In this document: piece by piece, positions 11,931 to 20,300 of the stretch | Layout: each line of letters opens with the position of its first letter | Numbering within the stretch: position 1 is the stretch's first letter | NCBI RefSeq assembly: GCF_004217045.1 | Contig: NZ_SGXM01000001.1 | Span: forward strand, 1,240,001-1,304,000 | DNA from: Cupriavidus agavae | Lineage (GTDB): Bacteria > Pseudomonadota > Gammaproteobacteria > Burkholderiales > Burkholderiaceae | DNA: 64,000 bases | Direction of reading: 5' to 3' | The notes under the pieces: generated by a model | Database searches by the model: none | Told to the model about the DNA's origin: nothing | Seen by the model: the letters and a program-made list of their open reading frames with translations, nothing else | Program-made: the position numbers and the translations under genes

Positions 11931-12110
11931 ATGACTCAGCAAGACCCCGTCGTCGCAGTATTCCTGACTCATGCAGCCGCCGACGAAGCTATCAAGGTGC
12001 TCGGCGAAACACGGCGTTGACATGAAGACGCTATCGATCATCGGCCAAGGCTAACTTTCGGAGGAACATGCTATCGCCTTCTACAGCGCGGTAGATCGCA
12101 TCCGGTCCCG
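11931..12110 (+). pseudogene. Fragment of a DUF1269/general-stress-like membrane protein gene
   Basis: The ATG at 11931 begins 'MTQQDPVVAVFLTHAAADEA'. After a frameshift near 12010-12020 the next frame reads 'GVDMKTLSIIGQG', a stop, then 'LSEEHAIAFYSAVDRI'. Together these match, from memory, the N-terminus of a small Burkholderiales protein whose usual pattern is DMKTLSIIGKGYHTEEHxxGFY. The glycine-rich membrane part that should follow is absent. The lesions (frameshift, TAA, truncation) mark it as a pseudogene. The family name is tentative. Confidence 0.45.
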
Positions 12111-12311
12111 GGTTACCCCCGCTATCGCCTCAGCGCTCCCGTGGATGCAGCAGTGCGAACGTCTACATCCAGATTTCCATGGAACGGCACGATGTGTTGC
12201 GAACCGCGACTTTGGACAGCCTGTTTCGGCAGCTAATTCCGGCGACCTGTCCCTAGAATTCCTGCGTCGGCCTCGTCTTTAGAGGTCTTCCCGAGAACAG
12301 AGAGAACTGCC

Positions 12312-14066
12312 ATGAAAATGCCCACCCCCGATCTCCGCGCCGGCACCCCCAATCTTGCCATGCCACGCCAGATGCGTGGTGCCGAGATGATCGTCGCAGC
12401 CTTGCTGGCAGAGGGCGTCCACACGGTATGGGGCTATCCGGGAGGCGCGGTGCTGCCGATCTATGACGCGATTGCTCGACACAGAGGGCTGCAGCACATG
12501 CTCGTGCGACACGAGCAAGCCGCCGTGCATGCCGCCGACGGCTATGCCCGTGCCACCGGCGAGGTCGGTGTCGCGCTGGTGACGTCCGGTCCGGGCGTGA
12601 CCAATGCCGTCACCGGCATTGCCACGGCCTATTTCGATTCGATCCCGATCGTGGTGCTGTCCGGCAACGTGCCCACCTCGATGATCGGCGAGGACGCCTT
12701 TCAGGAATGCGACACTGTTGGCATCACCCGCCCTATCGTCAAACACAACTTCCTCGTCTCCGACATCGGCAGTCTCGCCGTCACGCTGAAGAAGGCCTTC
12801 CACCTTGCCCGCACCGGCCGTCCGGGTCCGGTGCTGGTGGACATCCCCAAGGATGTGGCGCTCGCAAGCGGGAAGTTCGACTACCCGGAGAAGATCGACA
12901 TCCGCTCCTACCGCCCCGCGCTGGATGGCCATGAGGGCCAGATCCAGCACGCGGCCCAACTGCTGCACGAGGCGCGCCGGCCCTACCTGTATGTGGGCGG
13001 TGGCGCCGTGACGGCGGGTGCCAGCGCCGCCGTGCGCGAGCTGGCCGCGCTGGCAGACGCACCGGTCACCACGACCCTGATGGCCCTGGGCAGCTTCCCC
13101 GCCAGCGACCCACGCTTTGTCGGCATGCCCGGCATGCATGGCACCTTTGAGGCCAACCGCGCCATGCAGGAATGCGACGTGCTAGTGGCCATCGGCGCGC
13201 GCTTTGATGACCGCGTAATCGGCAACGTAGCCGAATTCTGCGCCACGCCACGCGAGATCATCCATATCGACATCGACCCGGCCAGCATCGGCAAGCGCGT
13301 TAAGCCCACGGTTCCCATTGTTGGCGATGCACACCGCGTGCTGGAAAAACTGATCGCAGCGCTGCGGCAAGCACCGGCACCGTCCGTAGACCGTGGTGAC
13401 TGGTGGCAGCGTATCGCCACGTGGCGTGGCCGGCGCTGCCTGGCATATTCGCGTGACGGGCAGCGCATCAAGCCGCAGTACGTGATCGAGACGCTGTCGC
13501 GGCTCGCCAGCGGCGACGCGATCATTTGCTCCGACGTCGGGCAGCACCAGATGTGGGCCGCGCAGCATTACCGCTTCGAACAGCCGCGCCGCTGGATCAA
13601 CTCCGGCGGGCTGGGAACGATGGGGGTCGGCCTGCCCTATGCGATGGGGGTCAAGCATGCGTTTCCGGAGCGCGACGTGATTGCCATCACCGGAGACGGA
13701 TCAATTCAAATGTGCATCCAGGAACTGTCCACCTGCAAGCAGTATGACCTGCCGGTGAAGATCGTTTGCCTCAACAACGGCTATCTCGGCATGGTGCGCC
13801 AGCTTCAGCACGTGGGGTACGATCGGCGGTACTCGCAATCCTATATGGAAGCGCTGCCCGACTTCCCCGCGCTGGCACGTGCCTACGGCCACGTCGGCTT
13901 GTCGGTGCGCGCTGAAGCGGAGGTAGAGCCGGCCTTGCACGAAGCGCTGGCCCAGAAGACCCGCACCGTCTTCCTTGATATCCATGTGGACGGCAGCGAG
14001 AACGTCTGGCCGATGATACCGGACGGGCGCGGCCTGGGCGAAATGCTGCTCGGCGAAGACGAGTGA
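12312..14066 (+). CDS. ilvB: Acetolactate synthase large (catalytic) subunit
   Basis: This 584-residue thiamine-diphosphate enzyme condenses two pyruvates to acetolactate, or pyruvate with 2-oxobutyrate, in branched-chain amino-acid synthesis. It has the catalytic Glu in 'VRHEQAAVHAADGYARATG', 'TSGPGVTNAVTGIATAYFDS', the FAD/central domain, and the ThDP motif 'GDGSIQMCIQELSTCKQYDL' ending at 'NNGYLGMVRQ'. The ATG at 12312 has AGAGAG upstream; an N-terminal extension of about 20 residues precedes the conserved core. No small regulatory subunit gene (ilvN) follows; a decayed IS starts 37 bases after the stop. It may be a paralogue that borrows IlvN from another locus or works without it. Confidence 0.9.
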   Translation: MKMPTPDLRAGTPNLAMPRQMRGAEMIVAALLAEGVHTVWGYPGGAVLPIYDAIARHRGLQHMLVRHEQAAVHAADGYARATGEVGVALVTSGPGVTNAVTGIATAYFDSIPIVVLSGNVPTSMIGEDAFQECDTVGITRPIVKHNFLVSDIGSLAVTLKKAFHLARTGRPGPVLVDIPKDVALASGKFDYPEKIDIRSYRPALDGHEGQIQHAAQLLHEARRPYLYVGGGAVTAGASAAVRELAALADAPVTTTLMALGSFPASDPRFVGMPGMHGTFEANRAMQECDVLVAIGARFDDRVIGNVAEFCATPREIIHIDIDPASIGKRVKPTVPIVGDAHRVLEKLIAALRQAPAPSVDRGDWWQRIATWRGRRCLAYSRDGQRIKPQYVIETLSRLASGDAIICSDVGQHQMWAAQHYRFEQPRRWINSGGLGTMGVGLPYAMGVKHAFPERDVIAITGDGSIQMCIQELSTCKQYDLPVKIVCLNNGYLGMVRQLQHVGYDRRYSQSYMEALPDFPALARAYGHVGLSVRAEAEVEPALHEALAQKTRTVFLDIHVDGSENVWPMIPDGRGLGEMLLGEDE

Positions 14067-14103
14067 TCCGGTAGTAGCTCGCAGACTCGGCGGACTGCCT
14101 TAG

Positions 14104-15390
14104 CAGGCTGCTGAAATACCTTGAGCCATAGTCGACGCGCGGACATGTTCAAACGTTGATCTGAGAACTCGACACGATCCACTTTCCCAACAGCGCATGC
14201 GCGGCGCCGACACCTTCACCGAAAGCTTGTTCACCATGCGGCGGCCGGACGATTTCGTACCGAAGTCTCATCCACTGCGTTCGTTCCGGACGATGGCCAA
14301 TCAGGCACCGGTAAAGATGAATCGGCTGTTCGCCGAGATGTATGAGGCCGACATCAAAGGCGGTCGCCCGAGCATCGCACCGGAGAAGCTGATGCGGGCG
14401 ATGCTGTTTCAGGTGCTCTACAGCATCCGGCCGATGCGTCAACTGATGGAGCAGACGCAGTACAACCTGCTGTTTCGCTGTTACATTGGGCGGTCGACGG
14501 ACGATGCTGTCTGGGTGCCCCCAGTATTCACCTAGAATCGTGCGCGCTGATCCAGCACGATGCAGTGATCGAATTCTTCAACGATGTACTGGCCCTCGCG
14601 CAAAAGAAGAACTGGTTGTCGGGCGAGCACCTCAGTGTGGACGGCTCGCTGATCCGGGCTTGTGCGGGCCACAAGAGCTTCGTGCGCAACGATGGCAACG
14701 ACGATAGTGGAGACTTCAGGGTACAGCAGCGCAGCAACGAGACGCATCAGTCCAAGACCGATCCCGATGCGAAGCTCAATCGCAAAGGCAAGACGGGCAG
14801 TGAACTGCGCTACATGGGCCATAGGTTGAGTGACTACGGTCACGGCTTGTAGTCAGCGCGCTGGTGAGCGCCGCTGATGGACACGCCAGGCGCGAGGCTG
14901 CCAAGGTCATGCTTAACGACGCCCGGCAGGGAACGGTCGACCCGGCCATGGAAATCACAGTGGGTGCTGACAGGGGCTAAGACGCGCAGGAGTTCATCGA
15001 AGCCTGCCTGGAGATGAAGGTGACGCCGCATGTGGCGCAAAACACCTCGCGTCGGCGCTCGGCAGTTCTCGGTGCCATTGCTTGCGGCCCGGCTATACCG
15101 TCTCGCAGCAAAAGCGCAAGTTGATCAAGCAACGCTTGGAATGGGTCAAGACGGCCGGCCGCATGCGCCAGGTGATGGTGCGGGCATGGCCGCCTACAAC
15201 CTCGTACGCAAATGTTCGCTGGGAAAAATCCGTCCGCAGTTGCGGTATTCAGGGAAATGAAGACGGAAACTGGTGCCCAGCAGCCGAAAAACTCGATTCA
15301 GCGGTGCGCGGCTTCCGGATTGTGAAACTAGACAGTCTCACCTGCACAGGCGAAAAGCATACCGTTTGTGCGGGGAACTTCAGCAGCCTG
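14104..15390 (+). mobile_element. Decayed IS5-family insertion sequence
   Basis: The element is bounded by inverted repeats CAGGCTGCTGAA (from 14104/14105) and its complement TTCAGCAGCCTG (15379-15390), each flanked by TTA(G), compatible with a short target duplication. Inside is one transposase frame with several lesions. The element separates the acetolactate synthase gene from the Lrp gene and is too damaged to move by itself. Confidence 0.75.
14197..15260 (+). pseudogene. IS5-type transposase, multiply disrupted
   Basis: Translated pieces read in order as a single transposase: 'MRRPDDFVPKSHPLRSFRTM' and 'GGRPSIAPEKLMRAMLFQVL'; then 'IEFFNDVLALAQKKNWLSGE', 'HLSVDGSLIRACAGHKSF' and 'KTGSELRYMGHRLSDYGHGL'; then 'REAAKVMLNDARQGTVDPAM' and 'FIEACLEMKVTPHVAQNTS'; then 'QQKRKLIKQRLEWVKTAGRM'. 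Lesions include TAG at 14533-14535, a frameshift near 14548, a frameshift and TAG around 14850, TAA at 14978-14980, another shift near 15100, and a short deletion before the last conserved segment 'MAAYNLVRKCSLGKIRPQL'. It is clearly inactive. Confidence 0.85.
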
Positions 15391-15405
15391 TTAGTTGCGC
15401 CTGCA

Positions 15406-15903
15406 TTAGCTGCGCCGGCCGTGGCTCTTTGGCGTCGGCGCCGGCAGCGGCAGCGCTGTCTGGTACTTGACCTGCTTGAGGGCAAAACTCGACCGGATAC
15501 TGGTCACACCCTCCAGCCTGGTGAGCTTGTCGATGATGAAATGCTCCAGCGCCTGCACCTCGGTCACCACCACGCGAATCAGATAGTCCGAATCGCCACT
15601 CATCAGATAGCATTCCATCACCTGGGGCAAGGCAAGCACCGCGCGCTCGAACGATTCCAGCGCTGCGCGAGTCTGCTTCTCCAAAGATATCTGGATAAAG
15701 ACGTTCACATCGAGCCCGAGCCTGCGCGGGTCGAGCAGCGTGACTCGCTTGGTGATCAGGCCCGCGTGCTCGAGCACGCGGACCCGCGTCAGGCACGGCG
15801 ATGGCGACAGGTTGACACGGGCGGCAAGTTCCACATTCGTGAGGCTCGCGTCGCGCTGCAGCTCGCCAAGAATCTTCAGGTCTATTTGATCAAGGTCGAT
15901 CAT
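15406..15903 (-). CDS. Lrp/AsnC-family transcriptional regulator
   Basis: The 165-residue protein has an N-terminal helix-turn-helix ('[20 protein letters not shown]', '[20 protein letters not shown]') and a C-terminal RAM ligand-binding domain ('[19 protein letters not shown]', '[19 protein letters not shown]'). The ATG at 15903 is chosen because the longer version would need a TTG nine bases upstream. These regulators usually sense an amino acid. It lies 74 bases downstream of and in the same direction as the DMT exporter gene, a common pairing for amino-acid efflux (inference). The role is otherwise unassigned. Confidence 0.9.
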   Translation of the reverse strand: MIDLDQIDLKILGELQRDASLTNVELAARVNLSPSPCLTRVRVLEHAGLITKRVTLLDPRRLGLDVNVFIQISLEKQTRAALESFERAVLALPQVMECYLMSGDSDYLIRVVVTEVQALEHFIIDKLTRLEGVTSIRSSFALKQVKYQTALPLPAPTPKSHGRRS

Positions 15904-15977
15904 GGGTTCCAACTACCTTGCTTCACAATGAAATCATCAACGCGCAGCGGCGAATGGATCCTTTTTTCTGAGGTGCT

Positions 15978-16904
15978 CTACGCGGTAGGGTGTCGACGGC
16001 CCGGTGAAATGGGCGCGCGCAGACTTGAGACTGACAATCCTGCAAGGATGGCGGCAAGGCCGAAGATGTGAAAACCCTTGAGGTGCTCGCCGAGGAAAGC
16101 CACTGAAAGCGCCACGCCATAGGCAGGAATGAGATGAATGAAAATCCCCGCGCGAGCCGCACCGATTTTCGCAACCCCGCTAAAATAGAGAATGTTGGCG
16201 GCCACCGATGCCACAATTGCCACATAGGCGACTGCGGCGACCGTTGTGCCGTGCCATTCAATATGCGCACCAGTTTTGTACTCCCATAGCGCGAACGGCA
16301 ATAGTGCGACGGCCGCAATCAGCAACTGAATTGCCATCAGGCCAATGCGGTTCATGTCGGCGGGGAAGTCTCGCAGCCAGAGCGTGTACAAGGCGAAACT
16401 GATCATGCCGAGGAAGACGAGCAGATCGCCTTCAGAGAACTGCAATGTGACCAAGCGACTTAGCTCGCCGTGCGCGATGATGATACATACGCCAAGGCCC
16501 GACAGCACCATGCCGAACGCCTGGTTCATCTTCAATCTCTGGCGATACACCGCTGCACCGAGCAAGACGATAAGCATCGGGATGGTCGAGTTGAGCAGGA
16601 GCGCATTGGAAGCCGAGGTGTGGTGCAGGCCCACATAGACAAACAGGTTAAAGCCCGCCAGCCCAGAGAGAGAGGTGCGGCACAGGCGCCATCGCAATGG
16701 CCAGTAACGTGCCCTGTCCCTCCGCATGGCTGCAATCGCAAACGGCAGAAGGCAAGCGAAGGCGAGAAGGTGCCGGATGAACGCAAGCGTCATAGGAGGA
16801 ATGTCGTCCCGCACCGCTCGCCCAACAATAAAATTGCCGGCCCACAAGAGCGGTGGAATAGCCATGATGAGCCATGCCTTTCCTCGCTGTTTCGCCAGTT
16901 CCAT
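15978..16904 (-). CDS. DMT-superfamily (EamA) transporter
   Basis: The 308-residue inner-membrane protein has ten predicted hydrophobic segments in two EamA repeats: the first from about residue 10 ('PPLLWAGNFIVGRAVRDDIP'), the second from about residue 155. Such proteins export amino acids or other metabolites. The ATG at 16904 follows AAGGGA; a slightly longer version from 16928 is possible. It is divergent from a LysR gene and co-oriented with an Lrp gene downstream, which suggests regulated efflux of an amino acid or related compound (inference). Confidence 0.88.
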   Translation of the reverse strand: MELAKQRGKAWLIMAIPPLLWAGNFIVGRAVRDDIPPMTLAFIRHLLAFACLLPFAIAAMRRDRARYWPLRWRLCRTSLSGLAGFNLFVYVGLHHTSASNALLLNSTIPMLIVLLGAAVYRQRLKMNQAFGMVLSGLGVCIIIAHGELSRLVTLQFSEGDLLVFLGMISFALYTLWLRDFPADMNRIGLMAIQLLIAAVALLPFALWEYKTGAHIEWHGTTVAAVAYVAIVASVAANILYFSGVAKIGAARAGIFIHLIPAYGVALSVAFLGEHLKGFHIFGLAAILAGLSVSSLRAPISPGRRHPTA

Positions 16905-16936
16905 GATGTTTTCCCTTTCGCATGCCATTAATGGGC

Positions 16937-16966
16937 ATTGTTGATTTCTTCAACGGATGCAACAAT
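16937..16966. promoter_or_regulatory. Inverted repeats between DMT and LysR genes
   Basis: ATTGTTG (16937-16943) pairs with CAACAAT (16960-16966). Inside, GTTG-atttctt-CAAC (16940-16954) holds a T-N11-A LysR box. It sits in the 90-base divergent region and is a plausible binding site for the adjacent LysR protein. Confidence 0.45.
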
Positions 16967-16994
16967 ATGCGAAACAGAAATTGATCTTTACGTC

Positions 16995-17942
16995 ATGCGT
17001 AAGAATCTGGATAGCGGCTTGCTCCATGCGATGCGCGCCTTTTTGCGGGTGCTCGACAGCGGAAGCTTTACGGCTGCGGCTGAACAGCTGAATCTCACTA
17101 CGGCCCAGATTTCCAGGCTGGTCACCGACCTCGAGAAACGGCTCGGCGCCACGCTCTTGCAGCGCACTACCCGGCAAAGAGCCTTGACTGACGCAGGCGC
17201 CGAATACGCTGAGCGTTGCCGGGAAATCCTGGCGCTAGTGGATGAGGCTGAAGCAAGCCTTTCGCAGACTACGTCAACGCCGAAGGGACGCTTGCGCATC
17301 CAATGTATGGCGAGTTTCGGCCAGCACTACGTGGCGCCGATCCTGGCCAACTTCTTCGCCAAGTATCCTCAATTGACTGTCGAATACCGCAGCTCGCAGT
17401 ATGTGCCTGACATGCTCGCGCGTGGCGTCGACGTCAGCCTGTACCTGGCGGAAACACTGGTCGACTCGGGCGTCGTGGCGCGGCGCATCGGAACCAGCTT
17501 CGCCGTGCTATGCGCCGCGCCATCGTATATTGACCGGTTCGGCGCACCGCAGGACTTTCCGGAACTTGCCGGCCACGCATGCCTGCGACTGGTCAATCCG
17601 TCTATTTCCCCGGACTGGCGGCTGATTCGCCATGGATCGCCCCCCCGAACCTTGTCGCCCGCCGGACAACTAGTCGCCGACACGCCGGAAGTCTTGCTCG
17701 ATGTCGCCAAACGCGGTTCAGGCATCACGCTTCTTCCGCTGTTTTCCGTCATCGACGATATTCGCCGCGGACACCTGGTGCATGTCCTGCCTGCTTGGCG
17801 TTCCCCAGACATTGGCGTCTACGCGATGCTGCCGTCACGGCATTTTCTGGATGCAAGAACCCGAGCCTGGCTTGACTGGGTTGCCCAGCATATCTCTCCG
17901 CAGCTTGAGTCCGACGCAGCATTCTTCAGCTTGCAACATTAA
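16995..17942 (+). CDS. LysR-family regulator
   Basis: The 315-residue protein has an N-terminal winged HTH ('HAMRAFLRVLDSGSFTAAAE', 'TTAQISRLVTDLEKRLG') and an effector domain with 'RLRIQCMASFGQHYVAPIL'. ATG 16995 is chosen because it puts the HTH at the usual position; an ATG at 16938 would add 19 residues overlapping the operator region. Its divergent partner is the DMT exporter, the likely target. The inducer is unknown. Confidence 0.88.
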   Translation: MRKNLDSGLLHAMRAFLRVLDSGSFTAAAEQLNLTTAQISRLVTDLEKRLGATLLQRTTRQRALTDAGAEYAERCREILALVDEAEASLSQTTSTPKGRLRIQCMASFGQHYVAPILANFFAKYPQLTVEYRSSQYVPDMLARGVDVSLYLAETLVDSGVVARRIGTSFAVLCAAPSYIDRFGAPQDFPELAGHACLRLVNPSISPDWRLIRHGSPPRTLSPAGQLVADTPEVLLDVAKRGSGITLLPLFSVIDDIRRGHLVHVLPAWRSPDIGVYAMLPSRHFLDARTRAWLDWVAQHISPQLESDAAFFSLQH

Positions 17943-17969
17943 AAACGCGAACAAAACCGGTGTTCTGCG

Positions 17970-18215
17970 ACGGTCACACCACTTCGAACGACTCCGGCCG
18001 CGGTCTCCCCAGCCAGCCTTGCTAGCTACCAGCTATCCATCGACGGCTATGCAACGGAGGCAATTCGCATGCTCGCCGCCCTGCATCCGGACTCGCCGCT
18101 GCTGGCCAGTCCTCCCTGCCGGAACCCCTCAAAGACATGGCTCCGCCAAAAACCGCATGCCCGAGCCGACATCTGATAGTGGCCAGCCCTACGACATTTG
18201 AGCAAAGCCTAGACA
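17970..18215 (+). repeat. IS-end repeat, copy A
   Basis: About 246 bases, imperfectly repeated at 20300-20555. Shared blocks include 'cggtcac', 'gctaccagctatcc', 'ccctgcatccggactcg', 'aaaaaccgca' and the terminal 'agccctacgacat.tgagcaaagcct.gaca'. The last 45 bases are the complement of an ISNCY-type left end (compare 615-666), so this looks like the right end of an ISNCY element. It begins 27 bases after the LysR stop codon and abuts a truncated transposase on its right. Confidence 0.6.
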
Positions 18216-18233
18216 TGAAATGTAGGGGCAAAG

Positions 18234-18966
18234 TTGTCCGGCGATGGCCACACCCAGTTTGCCCGGGTTCTGTTCGAGTTGAACGTCGAAGGCATCTGCG
18301 CCAACAGTAGCCAAACCAAGGGCCGCGTCGAACGAACCCACCTGACCCTGCGGGACCGCTTGGTCAAGGAACTGCGGCTGCGCAATATCAGTACCATGGA
18401 GTCCGCTAACGCCTTCATGCCGGAGTTCATCGCCGACTACAAACTCGCGCTTTGCCAAGGTGCCGCGTAACAACCACAACGCTCATCGTCTGCTGCGATC
18501 CGATGAGAACCTGGACTTGATCCTCACCGCGCGTGAGCCACGTTGTGTGTCCAGGAGCCTGACGATTCAGTACGACAAGATGCTCTACCTGTTGGCCGAT
18601 ACTCTGGAACATCGCAAGCTGGCTGGACGCTACATCGATGTCTACCACTACCCGGACGGCACGATTGAGCCGCGGGCAAATGGCGCTGCCTTGCCCTACA
18701 CGACCTACGATCGTCTTTCGGAAGTCGACCAAGGTGCAATCGTGGACAACAAGCGCCTCGGGCACGTGCTGCAGTTGGCGCAATACGTTCAGGAGAAGCG
18801 CGACAATCGACGATCGCAATCCGTACCACGACCCGACGGGACACCACGTAGGCGTGGCCGACCTCCCGGCACCAAATCGCAGCGCTCGCTGAATCAGGAC
18901 GACATGCTCGATGCATTGCAGAGGCTGCAGAAGCAATCATGGCCGTTAGATGGCACGAACAATTGA
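18234..18966 (+). pseudogene. ISNCY-type transposase, 5'-truncated and frameshifted
   Basis: The piece starts abruptly inside the catalytic core at 'GDGHTQFARVLFELNVEGIC', continues 'TKGRVERTHLTLRDRLVKEL', then needs removal of one extra A near 18441-18443 to continue as 'RFAKVPRNNHNAHR', 'RSLTIQYDKMLYLLADTLEH' and the basic C-terminus ending LDGTNN. It is related to but clearly diverged from the transposase at 690-2116 (for example 'TLRDRLVKELRLRNISTMES' against 'TLQDRLVKELRLHGINSMEA'), so the two come from different ISNCY members. The N-terminal half is missing. Confidence 0.85.
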
Positions 18967-18975
18967 AATCGACTG

Positions 18976-19275
18976 TTAAACGTTTTCCTGACGATTAATG
19001 AGTGAGCGAACCTCTTTGCCCACAAGCTTGGAAAGCTCAGATAAACGCCACGGCGGCGGAGCAAAGACACTGTTGTTGTTGTCGGAAGACACACAAAGCC
19101 TGATTTGCTTCACAGTCTCGTGGCTGTATTCCACGCGCAGCACCCTAGTAGTGCTGGCTGGTCGCCAATCCACTTGCTTCAAAAAGTAAGTTCTACTGCC
19201 GCCACGCTCGACTGAATCAACAACCAGATCGTAGTTTGAGGTCAGAAAATCGTGTAATTCGGACTTGGTCATCAC
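18976..19275 (-). CDS. Small hypothetical protein
   Basis: A 99-residue ORF (MMTKSELHDFL...) with lower GC than its neighbours. It has no signal peptide or membrane segment and mixed alpha/beta character, with a lone 'YFLKQVDWRP' segment and an acidic/basic balanced C-terminus. I do not recognise the family. It lies between a transposase fragment and back-to-back IS ends, beside a toxin/immunity-like pair, so it may be a further orphan immunity-type gene (speculation). No strong ribosome-binding site is seen. Confidence 0.5.
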   Translation of the reverse strand: MMTKSELHDFLTSNYDLVVDSVERGGSRTYFLKQVDWRPASTTRVLRVEYSHETVKQIRLCVSSDNNNSVFAPPPWRLSELSKLVGKEVRSLINRQENV

Positions 19276-19294
19276 TAGTCAAGATCATGGAATT

Positions 19295-19400
19295 CCGGAC
19301 ATTTTAACTTTGCCGAGCACCGGACATTTCAACTTAGCCTAGACAATGGGTGTCAGCGCTAAGTTGTAATGTCCGGTTCTGGCAAAGTTCAAATGTCCGT
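19295..19400. repeat. Back-to-back IS ends (right end joined to left end)
   Basis: Bases 19295-19345 are, on the complementary strand, nearly the same sequence as 19351-19400. Both read TGTC, a CTAAGTTG block, then AATGTCCGG and a second AATGTCCG about 26 bases further in. They point away from each other around the 5-base spacer ATGGG (19346-19350). This is the arrangement of an abutted right end and left end, as in tandem copies or an IS circle junction. No intact transposase of this exact type adjoins it. Confidence 0.65.
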
Positions 19401-19510
19401 CTGAGGCCAAGGGTTTCTTTCTTTCCGAGGTTACCGGGAGGCGGCTGTTCACTGCGACAAACTAGCAGGAACGCTACGCGCGATCGAAAAGGCGGGCGCG
19501 GGGCAAACAC

Positions 19511-19999
19511 CTAATTCCACAAACCGCCTAGCCCTGCTTCGGCCCCATACTGCTCAGCGCTGCCCGGGGTACTGCCTTCTTTGACCAGTTCCAGGAACGA
19601 AACAATCGCCTCGGCCTGTTGTGGACTGAAGCTCGCACAGAACGTTTTCCATTCAGAACGGGGCTCATACTTTGGATTATCTGGGAGCAGAGCATCCAAT
19701 GCCAAGTGCGTGTAGTCGCTGTCCTGTAGGACAGCGACCAGAAGCGAAGGTGAATAATATCGAAAAAATTCATTGCTTGTGGCGCTGCGAATGGCTGCCG
19801 GACTGATGCTTTTAATCCAGTATTCGAGTGGTATCTCCGTCCACATTCGATTTGCAAATTTCTTGACATCATTATCCACTTCATAATTCTTGATACCGTC
19901 CGCACGTCGATGTCCATATGGAATGGGAACGATAGGAAACGCCGCACGGATAGTCGCCTCCAATTGCGCAGCACGATGGGCGTGTTCGTTAGAGTCCAT
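19511..19999 (-). CDS. DUF6714-like protein, possible immunity protein
   Basis: The 162-residue soluble protein 'LEATIRAAFPIVPIPYGHR' ... 'WTEIPLEYWIKSISPAAIRS' ... 'EFFRYYSPSLLVAVLQDSD' matches, from memory, the DUF6714 pattern (short N-terminal helix, then a segment ending in FRYYxPxxL). The ATG at 19999 lies directly after a toxin-like C-terminal fragment: if that fragment's premature stop is ignored, its frame ends at a TAA that overlaps this start. Genes in this position after Rhs/CDI-type toxins usually encode immunity proteins. GC is lower than the surrounding genome. Protective function is inference only. Confidence 0.6.
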   Translation of the reverse strand: MDSNEHAHRAAQLEATIRAAFPIVPIPYGHRRADGIKNYEVDNDVKKFANRMWTEIPLEYWIKSISPAAIRSATSNEFFRYYSPSLLVAVLQDSDYTHLALDALLPDNPKYEPRSEWKTFCASFSPQQAEAIVSFLELVKEGSTPGSAEQYGAEAGLGGLWN

Positions 20000-20033
20000 T
20001 GCAAATATCTACCTGTTGTACGACTTTTACCCA

Positions 20034-20300
20034 TTATCTCTGGTGAATTTTGTCTCCGCCACGGAAACAAACATTCATCATCTTCCGTCTCGCGTTGGCG
20101 CAAATTTGTAAAGCGTCGCGCTTTGATGCCAGTAAGGCCGGGGTGTCAGATGCTTTGCAGTACTGTTGCCCAGTCTTGCAAGATTGGTCCACATAGGTTT
20201 TTAGCTTAGTGTATTCATCGTCATCGCAATCTCCCGGAGGAGTGCTCTTGTCGAAAGAAGAAACGACTGCTTCGAGCGCTTCTCCGCATGCCTTTTGCAA
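20034..20300 (-). pseudogene. Truncated polymorphic-toxin-like C-terminal domain
   Basis: About 85 residues: 'QSCKTGQQYCKASDTPALLA' then 'CANARRKMMNVCFRGGDKIH'. The Cys pairs and the CFRGGDxxH motif resemble, as I recall, the Ntox16-type C-terminal toxin domain of Rhs/CDI proteins. There is no true start codon: the frame simply begins where repeat copy B ends (20300), so the large N-terminal carrier is lost. A TAA after 'KIHQR' may be a secondary stop, since the frame continues for about 17 codons with a Cys to a TAA overlapping the downstream immunity-like ATG. The family match needs a profile search. Confidence 0.5.
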
